Shown piece by piece: positions 52,846 to 64,000 of a DNA stretch of 64,000 bases (position 1 is its first letter; every line of letters starts with the position of its first letter). Both the position numbers and the translations under genes were made by a program. The DNA comes from Anniella stebbinsi (taxonomy: Eukaryota > Chordata > Lepidosauria > Squamata > Anniellidae), in contig JARDYH010000007.1 in the NCBI GenBank assembly GCA_029215795.1, positions 90,969,263 through 91,033,262 of the forward strand, in the 5' to 3' direction. Under the pieces are notes generated by a model. That model saw only the letters and a list, made by a program, of their open reading frames with translations, had not been told where the DNA came from and did not search any database.

Positions 52846-53060
52846 GCATGATGGGCCAGATCTATACCTTGTGTCACATCATTACAATCCCATCATGGTA
52901 ACACTATATCCCTCTTCCACATCAATAGCTCTTAGGGCACACAATGACATTTGTTGCATTATTTTTGATAATCTGGAATATGAAGCAGGAAATAACAGTA
53001 TGTGGGATGTGTAATGTTCCCCATCAGTTGTCAGTGCACTTCAATACCATTATACAATGA
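52846..53060. mobile_element. MITE, GGCCAGATCTATACC family
   Basis: 'gatgggccagatctatacct', 'tcccatcatggtaacactat' and 'cagttgtcagtgcacttcaa'. It matches 39283-39430 reversed. Confidence 0.65.
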
Positions 53061-53439
53061 ATCAGCGCCAATGGAAGGTTGTTAGAAAACTAATTGCAGC
53101 ATGGGATGCCTTTTTGGGGAGTCAGAGCTAGGGAGGGGAGGGCTAACCCTCCCTCTCCCAATGCTGCGCCTCCTCAAAAGAGCCTCCCCCTCCAAACATA
53201 CTGCCATTGAGCTTTTAAATAGCATTCACTGGAGTTTAATTGAAGAGGTCAGGCGTTGAACTCAAGACCTTCTTGTGCTCCACAATCTTTCTGTCCTCCA
53301 ATCTTGCATGCTAACAGACGTCTGTCGCTAAACAAAGCATGCCACTTCTGCTCCTCCATTTTCCTGGTTCCCTCTCCTCATCTCAGTAGCTGCTTGTGTT
53401 TATTTTTTCTCAGCCTGGCCCAAATCCACCTCCACAGCT

Positions 53440-53720
53440 GGCCCAGCTCCACCAACAAACCCATCAATGGCAATTAGAAACCATTGGGTTGCATTGTCCT
53501 TGGAATGGCATGATTGACCGACATGATCCCAAATTTGGAGAGACAGCTGCCTCGCTGGTACACGCTAATAGCATCAAAAGGGCCATTAATGTTGACAAAG
53601 AGGTTTGCAGGGCACAATCAGTTTGCAGCGTATGTTCAGAGGGAGAGCAGAGAATCCACAACATGACTTGGGCTTTCTGTGGCAAGAGACCCTTAATTGA
53701 ATTTTCAAACCCTCCTTAAT
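53440..53720. other. Unique stretch, possible conserved non-coding DNA
   Basis: No recurring repeat. It contains 'atcaatggcaattagaaacc', 'aaagggccattaatgttgac' and 'cccttaattgaattttcaaa', i.e. several TAAT words. No convincing ORF. The CNE suggestion is inference. Confidence 0.3.
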
Positions 53721-53939
53721 GATCTCAAACCAACCGACTTTTAAAAAAAAATCTTCATAAATTGTCATTTTTGTATTCTGCTGCCACCCCTAAACCTAAT
53801 TTTCTAGTATCCACCCCCAGGAAGATAATAGGATGTGGATATCTTTGACAAATCCTTAAGACCGCATCTGTTCACTGTTCATTTCATCCAGATGGTTGGA
53901 TGAAATGAAATGGGACAATCCTAGGTATAATTTCTTTTA

Positions 53940-54015
53940 TTATTTGTTTATTTTAAATATTTATACCTTGGCTTTTGATCAAATGAGTTCAGGGCAGTTT
54001 ATAATAGATTAAAAC

Positions 54016-54054
<39 letters not shown>
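53940..54054 (-). mobile_element. LINE 3' end with GA microsatellite
   Basis: On the minus strand it has a TTTA-rich tail and 'ttataaactgccctgaact'. A GA run of about 18 repeats is at 54018-54054. Confidence 0.65.
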
Positions 54055-54057
<3 letters not shown>

Positions 54058-54678
54058 CCAGTCATTTAAGAGAGTAGTTCCATCTCCTACCTTCCGAGAA
54101 TGGGAATACTTTCTGCCAGAAAGTGGAGAAGCAAGGCCACACTGGTCTTCCATATGCCAACAGGGTTCTTCCTGGGTTGATGAAGTTCTGATCTCCCAAA
54201 GCCTCTTAGTCCTCCAGCAATGGCCTTTTCCTATTGCAGTTCAGATCATTCATATTTAACTTCCTTGCTTCCTGTATTACAACCCATGTTGTTCATATTC
54301 ACAATTTTGGAATAATACATATGCTGGACAGAAATATGTGGTGGGTTTATTTAGTATTGCTGCCTCCTGTCAGAAAGGCAGTTAGCAGAGAAAATAAAAA
54401 AGGCAAATAACAGAATGACCATTTACTAGTCCCACTCCCACCTGCTCACAAGGCTAAAACAAGGAGGTCATGCCTTTCTTTAGTGAAGAAAAGAAAACAG
54501 CTTTACTCACAAATATTCTTACATGTACATGCAGTATGGTTTCAAAAGGAGTTTGTTCAGTTTATTTTGTGTTCCATTACGCAGGCAGGAGCAAGAGCAA
54601 GCACAGCGCTCCCAGCAATGGTGGAGGCTGGAGAGAGGGGGCAGGAAGAGGAGGAGCAAATCATAGGAAACCACACTC

Positions 54679-55183
54679 TGGGAGAATTCAGACAACATAT
54701 TAGACAATAGAGGGGGGGATAGCACACTCACGGTGAATTATTTTCCCAGTAACCGACACAAGACATTTTGCCCCTCCCCCATCATGCAGCTGAAAGTCCC
54801 AGAGTCTTTCTGGGTGGCTGGTGCTCCCTCAGTCCTCCTGGACCTATCCCATCATGCACCTCAAGTTCTGCCAGACGTACAGGAGAGGCTGTGTTTTTTT
54901 CGGCCGCTCCTGCCAGAGAATTCTATGACCAACTGGAATAGTCCACGCAACGAGGGGGAATCAGCAACAGAGCCCGACACATGACATTTTAATCGATGGG
55001 TTTTGGGATAAACAATGGAGCAGCCCATTATTTTTCCCCATTGTTTAATTCACCAAAATAGCATACTGTCCATTGTGTGTCCATTGTGTGTGTTGCCTGA
55101 CACATGACACAATAGTCAACACAACTGACGGCTGATTCCACCACCACCCTCCGTTGATTATTGTGTTGTCCGAACCGAGCCAC
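54679..55183. mobile_element. Foldback element, TTCNGACAACA ends
   Basis: 'gggagaattcagacaacata' at the left pairs imperfectly with 'gtgttgtccgaaccgagcc' at the right. The inside has repeated 'tccattgtgtg' and 'gacacatgacacaatagtc'. About 505 bp. Confidence 0.5.
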
Positions 55184-55807
55184 TGCAAGCTATAAGAATC
55201 CCTAGGCTATCTATGACTCAAATCCCCCTGCATGAACTAGCTCACTGCAACACTGCCCCCTTCCTGTAACTTGCAGATGAGGTTGCAGCATTCCCAACAA
55301 GGCGCCCTTTGCATCACTTGTGAAATCAGCTATGCCCTACTGTTCCGTTACAAAGTTACACCAGTAAGAGCATCCCTGGAATTCCTGGGCAGTTCAGATG
55401 GCATACAACATCCAGAAAGTCCAAAAGATGCAGCAAAAAAATGGAGGTTTCCATCAGACTTCGAAGGTCAGGTTCCCATATACAGCAGAATGAGGTTGCA
55501 GGGTCCAGAGATGGTAGACTGCTGGATGGCTGTGAGGGCACATCTTCATAAATTCTCTCCCCCACCCCATCCCCACCCCCGCACCTCCCCTCAAGCAGAA
55601 AGATTGCACAGCAGGGAGCAAGCTAAACTAGAACTGTTTCACTCCTGATACACTGTCATATGTTGCTGCTGCTGCTATTTATTGCTTATTCTAATGGGGG
55701 AGGACATTAAAACGGGGTGGGCAGAAGGTTTTAACAATAGCAACAACTAAATGACTTAATCACACACACGCACAAATTATACTGATGATGAAATGCTGGA
55801 ATGGGTG

Positions 55808-55885
55808 ACCAGGGCAGGATCTACACTACTGCTTTAAAACAGTTATAACATGTCCCACTCATGATAATATAGGATTTAAAACATT
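55808..55885. mobile_element. MITE fragment, GATCTACACTACTGC type
   Basis: 'caggatctacactactgctt' plus 'taaaacagttataacatgtc' is the right half (reversed) of the element at 60863-61021. Confidence 0.6.
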
Positions 55886-56419
55886 AAAACATTAAAACAT
55901 TCTCACAGTCCGATGATATCATCCAATTAATATCAAGCAATTGCAACAGTTCAGAACCTTGGAAGTTATTTGAGAATTCTGGTCGGCCAGGAGATAATCT
56001 GTATAACCCATTAGATCTCCCAGGTATTCATTGTAAGGTAGGAGTAATCAAAAATGTACTGAAAATCAAAATAGAAGGAATAGTACAGCAGTACATGGCC
56101 CACAGTCTCTACCATGCCAGCTTTACAGGGGCATAAGTGCTCAGAATGTGGAATACTAGTGTATCTACCCTCCAAAAGTACAGAGGATAGCACATTAAAT
56201 TTAGCCAGCGTTAACGTTTTCCTGTATTTTGGAATAGTTAAAATAGTTAAATAGGTTGCAGGTAAAAAAGCTTGCCCCCTATCTCTGAATTCAGAATATG
56301 GATTGGCTGCTCTTATATGATCTTGTAGCTCCATGTCCCTAATACGCTGGCATATATCCTCTTTGGCTTTTGTATGGCCTAGGGCCAGGATGACATTTCA
56401 CGAGAAACCCAGATTACAC

Positions 56420-56638
56420 AGTGGCTCAATTTGGACGACACAATAAACAACTGGTGTGGGGAAAACAATCGTCAGTTGTTTTGACTATTGTGTCATCCAA
56501 ATGCTGCCATAGTCAACTCAGCGCTGATCCTCATCCACACCACAGTTGATTATTTATGACCATGTTGTGTGGGGAGTACCCCCTAGGGTTAGGGTTAGTC
56601 AACCCACCATTGACTATCGTGTCGTCCAAATTGAGCCA
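56420..56638. mobile_element. Foldback MITE, TGGCTCAATTTGGACGACAC ends, nested in LINE
   Basis: The left end 'tggctcaatttggacgacac' and right end 'gtgtcgtccaaattgagcca' are exact complements. The middle pairs less well. It separates two blocks of the LINE at 55960-57420. Confidence 0.85.
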
Positions 56639-56974
56639 GTTTCTCATCCACAGCCCTTTTCCAGTTTGACTGAAATGCATCAGCTAGAGTCAAAGGAGCC
56701 AGACCTTGAGGGGCAAATGTCATTTTTAGCCAAAAGTTTAACTTATACCTCCAGGCACAGGATTCGACCGACATTTGACCCGTCTCTACATGTAAGAGTA
56801 CATTGAGCATACAACTTGGGAGACCAAGAACATTTCTCAGGAATTTTATTTGGGTGGATTCCATAGCAACAAAATTGCTGTAAATGCACAGTTGCGCACC
56901 ATATAGCAGTTGTGTTAACACCTTGGCAGAAAACACTTGTAGGGCTGATGGCATGTACTGTCCTCCTTTTGAGA

Positions 56975-57062
56975 ACTGTTGGGGCCCAGGACACACTCCA
57001 TATACGGTTTTCACAATGTTTTCAAAGTGTTTTCTCCTGCTTGGTGTAGATCTGGCCCAGGA
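56975..57062. mobile_element. MITE fragment, GGCCAGATCTACACC family (reversed)
   Basis: 'gttggggcccaggacacact' and 'gcttggtgtagatctggccc' match the right half of 60863-61021. Confidence 0.7.
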
Positions 57063-57729
57063 GGTGTGTTGTGTATAAAGACTGAGCTCTGGTACCTGAA
57101 ACAAATTCCTAGACTCAAACGTCTTTAATTCAAAGTCTTTTACACCTGGTTCTGGTTGGTGCATCTTGGGGTTCTAGTAAAATGCAAATTAGATCCTGAA
57201 TTTTGCCCATCCTGACATTGAAAATGCCCCCATATGCACCTTGAGTGATGCTGAGCCAGGTCATCGCTTCCAACTCTCACAGTGAGGTAACTGGTATAGT
57301 TCATAAGTGGCTCGCCATTTTCCATTATAGCCAGGACTGAGCATACACTGGGATTCCGCGGCAACTCAGAAATCATGCTGGATGTAGTAGTGAACACAAA
57401 GTTCAGTTCCTGGATATTCTCAATTTTAACTCTTCAAATAGTAATGAGGATGATGATAATGAGGATGCAAGTTTAAAGCCCTTATGGCTGAAGAGATGCC
57501 CTTGGAAGGATGTGAGCAAAGCCTGTTAAAATGTTCAGAAGCCGGAATGGTGGCTGAAAAATGTCTTCAGAATATTGTGTGGCTCTTTGCCTCTCCCCTC
57601 ATGACTAATGAAGCCAAAATTAATTGTGCCAAATACTGTTCAGCAATGTTTAATAGACATTCTACGAATTTGTGTAACATATTCAAGTTGCAGAATCCAG
57701 CTTCTGGGTGCAGAATTTGAATCAATAGT

Positions 57730-57802
57730 GAGAAGAAGAAGGAAGAGGAGAAGGAGGAGGAGGAGGAGGAGGAGGAGGAGGAGGAGGAGGAGGAGGAGGA
57801 GG
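57730..57802. repeat. GGA microsatellite / polypurine tract
   Basis: 'agaagaagaaggaagaggag' runs into about 19 GGA repeats. The strand asymmetry could allow triplex or G-quadruplex structure. Confidence 0.95.
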
Positions 57803-58289
57803 TGGTTCAGAGGTCACATATCCGAAGCCACGAAGAAGAGAACCCCCCAAATGGTAATGAAAGATGAATGGCCCCGACATCCAAAACACAATGACTTTTT
57901 GTTAAACAAGTTAGAGTTCACAGCGACTGGCAGCCCTGAGTCACGAAGGTGAACTGGAGGCCAGAACATGTGACTCTGCCCATTTTGCCTATCTTGTCCT
58001 CCGTCATGGTTTGTACCTGGTGCTCACATCACTCTCTCCATAATGCATGCTTGGTGCCCACAGGCGTGAATAATACATTGTATTCTTTATCCTATTTCCT
58101 GTTGCAATGTGTTATTTATAAAGCCTTTCATGTTGGCTTATTTGCTGGCTTAGCTTGTTTAGGCTAAAAGACCAGGGATAACCTGAAAGCTGCCAAAGCA
58201 ATGGGACTTCTCGAGGACTCGTTCTTAATAGCTGATGACGACCCATGGTGACAGTGTATCCTCTAGTTCTTCCTGTCTTGCTGAAAGTA

Positions 58290-58600
58290 ATCTCAGGGAC
58301 TCTGAAAGGACATCAGAAGAGCACTGCTGGATCAGACCAAAGGACTGCCTGGTCCAGCATTTTGTTCCCACATGGGCCAACCAGAGATCTATGGGAAATT
58401 CACAAGCAGGACACCCTCCTGTTCATGTTCCCCAGCAATTGGTATTGAGAAGCGTACTTATGTGATACTGGACATAATATATAGCCATTGATTTTTTTCT
58501 TCTCCATGAATTTATCTAACTCCTCTTTAAAGCCATCAAAGTTGACAACCATCTTGTGGATTGCAATGCCATAGAAGAAGAATAAACCAGTGGCCAGGAT
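58290..58600 (-). mobile_element. LINE 3' end fragment (CR1/L2 type)
   Basis: Minus strand coding remnants read LDKFMEEKKINGYI and the 3'UTR words 'ccccagcaattggtattgag' and 'tggtccagcattttgttccc' are present on the + strand. A second piece of the 3' end is at 58705-58775. Confidence 0.75.
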
Positions 58601-59074
58601 GAAGGCTATGTCAGTTTTCATTTCATTTTCCTGGTCCGTCCCAGCTTTCCCTCCCCAAACCATGTTGTTGTTGTTGTTTTTGATGTGTTTCCACAATGCT
58701 TCCAAAGAACATAAGAAGAGCTATGCTGGTTTAGTCCAAGGGTCCATCTAGTCCAGAACTCCGTTATTGCCAGTGAGTTTCATTCCTCCCTCCCTTTCTG
58801 GTCCCACCTGAGTACCGGTTGATATGGCTTCAAAACTTTCACCACCTGCAAATAGGGTGGTGAAAGTCAGAGACAGTGAGGAAATCATTTTGCCTGATGG
58901 TACTTTGAAAGTATATCTCGTGCCTTGTTGTTGCGGGAATATTTCAGGTGTGATCATACCAATAGCTTGTGATAACAACATTTAAATAACTGAGAGACTA
59001 ATATTGATTTCATTCTACTAATAAATACATGTATCTGTTCTCCTGTAAGATAGAACCAGCAATGTACTAGCTAG

Positions 59075-59460
59075 ATGTGTTAAGCCTTCACCATAATGAA
59101 CTTTGGTCCACTAGCAACTATATGCATTCTGTATTGTTTTAGTTTATCTTGACCTCCATCATTCTTATGTGGCGCCTTTCTTTATTTTGACTTACAAGTT
59201 ACATCATTCCTATGTACTACCCTGTATTATTGTAAACTTTCCCTTAGTACAAAAGTGATTCTGTACAAAGAGCTAGTTATGCTAATTCTGATGTTTCCAG
59301 TTTCCTATATGATACCCTATATACTTAATTCAGTCAGAGGTCTATCTCTGGCTCCATCAACTGATGTGTCTTCTTCAATAAATCTGCCTCTAAGAAAACA
59401 TATGTGAGTATCTTTGGTCTCCACTGTAAAACTGAGTCTAGTTGCTTACATGAATATAAC
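59075..59460 (+). mobile_element. Possible solo LTR of an endogenous retrovirus
   Basis: 'tgatgtgtcttcttcaataa', then 'atctgcctctaag' and 'gtgagtatctttggtctcca' resemble the R/U5 part of a retroviral LTR, where AATAAA is followed by a GT-rich segment and a TTGGTCTCC-type junction. TATA-like words ('tatatgataccctatatac') lie upstream. I could not find matching TG...CA ends with a duplicated target, and no internal retroviral gene is present. Boundaries are approximate. Confidence 0.35.
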
Positions 59461-59469
59461 TCCTTTGAG

Positions 59470-60862
59470 TTATTGGGAGGGAAGTCACTGATCTATGGGA
59501 GGTCCCTTCTCTTCTTAGAGTTATTCATCCCTAGTCTTCATTTAGGCCAGTTACTGTATCAATGCATTACAAAGAATTAGAATAAAGATCTTTCTCATAA
59601 GAGGTCTGTGACAATAAATGACCCCTTTCTCATAAGAGGGAGTCATAGGCCTCCCTGGGGGACTCAAATTCCCACGACACTTGTCTCTTATGCTTGAACC
59701 TGTGTGCAATACTTCAAAACTAAAGCTTTGCTGAAATGGGGAAGGGGTATATTTCACAGAGAAAATGACCCTATAAAACACAGCCCAGCTGTTTGGGTAA
59801 TTTTTAGTGGATCAACAAACTCCACCCGTTCAGAACATGAGCAGGAAACATGGCTTTCACTCTGGGCTGGCTTCATGATGTCATCACCCAGCCAAATCTG
59901 ACTGATTACAAAATGTCCTGTGGAAGCCTATTCAGACTTGGCTCTGTGGTATTGTTGATACATAATCAAATCTGGTTGGTTACATAACAATATGATGTCA
60001 TCCTTTTGCCTATATGATCCCTGATTGGCTAGAATTGGCTCTGGAAGAAGCCTTCCCCCCTTTTTTGTTTTTTGTATTTTGTTTGTTTGATGGAACATTC
60101 TTTTAAAATTAAATTATATTTGGGGGGGAGGAGTTTTTCTTGGCTATCGGGTGAATATTTAGCACTGAACTAACCTTTCTCCTTTCAAATATGGGCCCAA
60201 ACCAGCTAACTGTAAGCCCCACTTGTTTCAATGGATAGAGAGTTAAGCGTGCAGACTGTGTGATGATGCCAGCTGAAGGCCTGGTACTGGAAACCGCTGT
60301 CTTCAAGCCTCCCTCCTTGGAGGAGATTTCAAGGGCAGTAGCCCTGTGGCACTTTCTCTCTTTCACAGCTTCCTTTCCGCTGATGGTTCTGGTCTGTGGG
60401 CAGCTGCTGAAGGATGCTCCTGTTGCCGTCGGCCATTTGTCATCATTAACTCCTTGGTGAAGGCTATTAGACGCCAAGCAAGGGAAGATGAACCTCTTTG
60501 GGGAATTCACCTGGACAGGGGTCGAACTCCAGAGCATCACGAGACAACTAATTCCAGCAGCTGCCTTTCTGAGAGTCCCTTTCCCTGCCCTGTTTCTGGT
60601 CATTGTTGTTTTCCTCTCTCTTTATCTTCCTCCATGTGCTAAAGTTTTGTTGGGTTCAAACATTCTGGATCAAGTTTTCTAATCTTTCAGAGATCTGAAT
60701 CCTCAAATTAGGATACCTTCTTCTTTTGAGTGAAGGGGGAGGAGCAGAGAGCAGGTAGCTAAAGTTTTATTTGCTTCACCAATTAAAGCTTGGGCTACAT
60801 TGGTCCCACCATTCACACCACACAAAATTATCATCTGGTCATGGGTGTGGAATGCAGAAACT
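59470..60862. other. Intergenic stretch, unassigned
   Basis: No gene is recognised. About 60240-60520 is repeat-free and GC-moderate. 'gatgtcatc' and 'catgatgtcatcacccagcc' near 59873-59893 and 59993 are isolated. Confidence 0.5.
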
Positions 60863-61021
60863 AGGGCCCGATCTACACCAAGCAGGATACGACACTTTGA
60901 AAATGGTTTGAAAACTGTACGTGGAGTGTGTCCTGGGCCCCAACAGTTGTCACTACTGTTATAAACCATTTTAAAGCAGTAGTGTAAACAAGTGTAGTGT
61001 AGACAGGTGTAGATCCTGCCC
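60863..61021. mobile_element. MITE, GGCCCGATCTACACC family
   Basis: 'agggcccgatctacaccaag' pairs with 'acaggtgtagatcctgccc'. Inside is 'cctgggccccaacagttgtc' and a pair 'aaaatggtttgaaaac' / 'ataaaccattttaaag'. About 159 bp; the most compact full member here. Confidence 0.8.
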
Positions 61022-61910
61022 AAGAGGATCTCAGGTTTCATTTAAATAAGGCAAAGCAAATTTCTGGCCTTTAGGGTTGCAAAGGTAGGCTTGAAAGTGT
61101 GGGGGCATCTGCCTGCTTGTCAAGACCAACAGGACACATTCCGGGTGGGTAACCAGCAGCCCCACTGAGCCCCACTTTGCTCGTCACAGCAACCCAGGGT
61201 TACTTTAAATGATGGATGGCTTGAAGGAAGCATTCCCTCTGTGAGTGGGAAACAATCCCCTGGGTTGTTTAGTGTGACATGGAAACCAGGAACTTTGGCT
61301 TGTCTAGGGAGACACAAGCCTCAGTTGAAACTCAGAGTTCAAACCTGGGTTCCAACTCTGATTTGTCTCTCCCCTGAAAAAGCCAGAGTTCTCAATTTCT
61401 TCCCATGTCATAATACATCCTGCATTGTTTAGCCACTCCTGCTCATAGAAGCAGCCAGGCAGCATGAGGTGGCAATGTGCCCTATGTTAGTGAGGACAGT
61501 CGTCTATTTGAATTGTTGTGACAGGACAGTCTACTATTTGAAGGCATTAGTTATTTGACAGGTTGTTCAGTCCAGGTCTCATTTAATGAAAGCCATGAGA
61601 ACAAACAGGCTTGAAGGTGCCCATCAGAAATTAGCACCTGGGGAGCAAATAAGCATTGGGCCACGTGGTCACCTGGCCACCATCTTCCCTCCTCTAGTGA
61701 GATGCATTGTATCCCTATTTAAAATTATAGCCTTGATTATCGAGTAGTATGTGCATAGTTAATGCAAATCTGTGCTTCCTTTTGAGGTGATGCATTTCTT
61801 CTTTTTTGATGATGCATAAGTGGCCACCATGTTCACAAGAACACAAGGTTAAAACAACCACACAAAAAACTGGGTCTCTTACAGCAAACACAACAGGGTT
61901 TTGTGCAGCA

Positions 61911-61980
61911 GAGGCTGGTGGCTCCGATGTCAGTGAGGCAGTGAATCTGCTCTGGGTTTCAATCAGAACCAGTCAGAACA
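61911..61980. mobile_element. Left half of a GGTGGCTCCGATGTCAG MITE, split by CR1
   Basis: 'gctggtggctccgatgtcag' to 'tcagaaccagtcagaacag'. The other half resumes at 62900 with 'aaagaactctaaagggacta' and ends at about 63036 with 'gagccaccagcctccactgt'. Confidence 0.85.
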
Positions 61981-62899
61981 GCATGAAATTTAACAGTGCT
62001 AAGTTCCAAGTTCTACACCTAGGAAAAAGAAACCAAATGCACAGTTACAAGGTGGGGGATATTTGGCTCAGCAATAAAACTAGTGAGAAGGATCTTGGAT
62101 TTGTTGTACATCGCAAGTTGAATATGAGCCAACAGTGTGATGTGGCTGCAAAAAAGGCAAATGCTACATTGGGCTGCATCAATAGAAATATAGCTTTCAA
62201 ATCACACAAGGTACCGGTTCTCCTCTGTTCGGTACTGGTTAGCCTTCATCTTAAGTATTGCATCCAGTTCTGGGCACCACACTTCAAAAAGGATGCAGAC
62301 AAGCTGGAAAGGGTTAAGAGAATGATCAGGGGTTTGGAAACAAAATCCTATGAGGAGAGACTGAAAGAATTCGGCATGTTTAGCTTTGAGAAGAGAGGAC
62401 TGAAGGGAGACATGATAGCACTCTTCAAATACTTGAAAGGTTGTCACACAGAGGAGGGCCAGGATCTCTCCTCGATCATCTTCTCAATCATTGCAGGACA
62501 CAGAATAATGGGCTCAAGTGACAGGAAGCCAGATTCAGGCTAGACATAGGAAAAACTTCCTGACTGTTAGAGTAGTACCACAATGGATCCAATGACCTAG
62601 GGAGGTGGTGGGCTCTCCCACCCTAGAAGCCTTCAAGAGCCAGCTGGACAGCCATCTGTCAGGAATGCTTTAAGGTGGGTTCCTGCACTGAGCAGGGTGG
62701 TGCAGAGAGTGCTGGTCCCCCAGGTAGTAATCTCCATAATCAGGCATGGGATTGCTTTGGGGTGGAGACTTCACCTGAGGGGGGTGAGCATTAACCTGAC
62801 TTGTCAGGGTTCTGTGCCCATTGTGCTGACTGAGCAGGGTGTTGGACCCGATGGCCTTATAGGCCCCTTCCAACACTACTTTTCTATGATTCTATGATA
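61981..62899 (+). mobile_element. CR1 LINE 3' part, inserted in a MITE
   Basis: It begins at 'catgaaatttaacagtgcta' (ORF2 text [20 protein letters not shown]), continues [20 protein letters not shown] and FSFEKRGLKGDMIALFKYL, and ends 'cttttctatgattctatgat', the CR1 tail. The ORF is open from 61806 to 62543, but this is only a C-terminal fragment. A stretch at about 62700-62830 departs from the other CR1 copies and may be an internal insertion. Confidence 0.9.
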
Positions 62900-63036
62900 A
62901 AGAACTCTAAAGGGACTATCCAAGGTGCTGCATCCAAGCCCAAAACTAGTTTCAGCACCTTGGATAGCACTTTAAAGTGGCTACCCCAAATGCATTCACA
63001 GCCCCACCGAGATTGGAGCCACCAGCCTCCACTGTA
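62900..63036. mobile_element. Right half of the CR1-split MITE
   Basis: 'tatccaaggtgctgcatcca' pairs with 'agcaccttggatag' inside this half. The end complements the left half at 61911. Confidence 0.85.
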
Positions 63037-64000
63037 ATGGTTATCTCCAATCTGAGATAGGAGATAACAGTGGGAGCAGAATGCCCTCCAAGAGGATTTC
63101 TCTGGGGGTGGGGCTTGGAGCCTAAGCCCCATCCCTAGGAGGAACCCCATGAGTCTCTGCAAGCCAGGTTGGGGGTGTCCTGTGGGCCAGAGGTTTTGCA
63201 CCATGTGTGTGTGTGTGTGTGTCTGTGGAGAGAGAGAGGACGAGAAAGAATGTAAAGAATGGGGGGTGGGGAGGAAAAGCACCAACAATTGGATAATGTT
63301 CACTCTGTGATATTTCTAAGCAGAACTCCCTTGCCTAACACACCAGTGCACTGCAGATTCACAACTGCAGAAACAAGCGATGAGGGACACCATCTTTCTG
63401 GGCTTGGTATTCTAATTCCACACGTACATTAGCATAGCAAAGGAGAAGAAAGCCTTGGTCTCCATTGCATGGGTGAGAAAGCTTTGGTCTCCATTGAGCC
63501 CTAAATGAACAGAATCAATCATGCTGATAAATTCTCATTCAGCTGTTTTCACACTCACAGGGTGAGGACTGAGCTTTGGGATGATCGGGTGATGCCCTGC
63601 GTCACGACAGGGGTTGTAGAATTCAACTTTTGGTGTGGCAAAGAGTTTGAGTGGCTTTTGCCAGATTTGGGTGATTTCTGCCAGATTTTTCTTTTATATT
63701 CCTTTCCCCCCATAAGGGTAGAATGTATAATATCCTGTCTGAAACTGACATGTTCCATTTCTCCAGCAATTGATACCCAGGCTCCATGTACATAGGGAGA
63801 GGGTGTTGCACCTTCTATCCTCGCCTCTCCCACTGTGATTATTCCTCAGACCTGCTACATCGCTGGTTTTTATGTTATAAAGAAATAGCCCCAACAAGTG
63901 CTTCTGAAATGCACTCCTTTTTCCTATTTTTGAAATTAAAATAAATGCATACAGAAGTAAAAATATCTACTTCAATACACTCCTCCCTCCCTTTTTCCTT
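63037..64000. other. Intergenic stretch, unassigned
   Basis: A TG run is at 63203-63222 and a GA run follows near 63226-63238. No gene or recognised repeat is seen in the rest. Confidence 0.55.

Larger units (their letters stand above)
55960..57420 (-). mobile_element. LINE ORF2 C-terminal part, clade uncertain (R4-like?)
   Basis: The minus strand encodes, in order, ESTQIKFLRNVLGLPSCMLN, LHVETGQMSVESCAWRYKL, GLAPLTLADAFQSNWKRAVD, then after an interruption TYLTILTIPKYRKTLTLAKF, NVLSSVLLEGRYTSIPHSEH and LCPCKAGMVETVGHVLLY. The CPC..H part resembles the C-terminal Cys-His motif of some non-LTR elements, with the last cysteine lost (YYSF). It differs from the L2/CR1 copies in this window. Frames are broken and two MITE sequences are inserted (56420-56638 and about 56975-57062). 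Confidence 0.75.

Noticed and set aside
56582..56599. Telomere-like TAGGGTTAGGGTTAG
   Set aside because: Only about two and a half units, inside a MITE; too short to call an interstitial telomere.
57608..57952. ORF with a long arginine run
   Set aside because: It is a translation of the GGA microsatellite at 57730-57802, with no other coding sign.
61806..62543. 245-codon ORF as a gene
   Set aside because: It starts in unrelated sequence, crosses a MITE half and then reads the CR1 ORF2 C-terminus.

Overview
The window looks like vertebrate nuclear DNA, most probably from a squamate reptile (lizard or snake). The basis is a CSMD2 gene with vertebrate splice sites, CR1 LINEs ending in the (ATTCTATG)n 3' tail, other CR1/L2-type LINEs, tRNA-derived SINEs and very many short non-autonomous DNA transposons. 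The species cannot be fixed from the sequence alone. There are no bacterial-type genes, operons or CRISPR arrays.

The only protein-coding gene I can support is the 3' end of CSMD2 (CUB and Sushi multiple domains 2) on the + strand. Eight coding exons lie at 375-486, 1708-1887, 2682-2747, 4038-4199, 5754-5866, 8980-9067, 12966-13104 and 19199-19358. Their lengths total 1020 nt (339 residues plus stop) and every junction phase closes. They encode the end of one sushi domain, one complete sushi domain, the extracellular membrane-proximal region, the transmembrane helix and the cytoplasmic tail. A strong donor 18 nt after the stop, and a matching acceptor before an A/T-rich block with poly(A) signals at 38000-38420, suggest that the 3'UTR is split by an intron of about 18.6 kb.

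The introns and the roughly 25 kb downstream of the gene are dominated by mobile elements. Two GC-rich hAT-like elements (6816-8382 and 43745-45419) and one 3.65-kb palindrome (29575-33227) share the terminal inverted repeat TAGGGGTGTGCA...TGCACATCCCTA, subterminal GATCC/GGATC repeats and 8-bp target duplications. The first two carry four tandem ~240-bp hairpin units. The third carries two 1696-bp near-identical inverted arms around a 21-nt loop. A 450-bp element with different ends (10078-10527) carries one hairpin of the same core design. Several other palindromic MITE families recur.

The main novel-looking content is this set of hAT-type foldback elements with exchangeable hairpin cores, two of them inserted in the transcription unit of CSMD2. 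From 38.4 kb to 64 kb I see no gene, only mobile elements, microsatellites, one possible solo LTR and a few stretches that may be conserved non-coding DNA.
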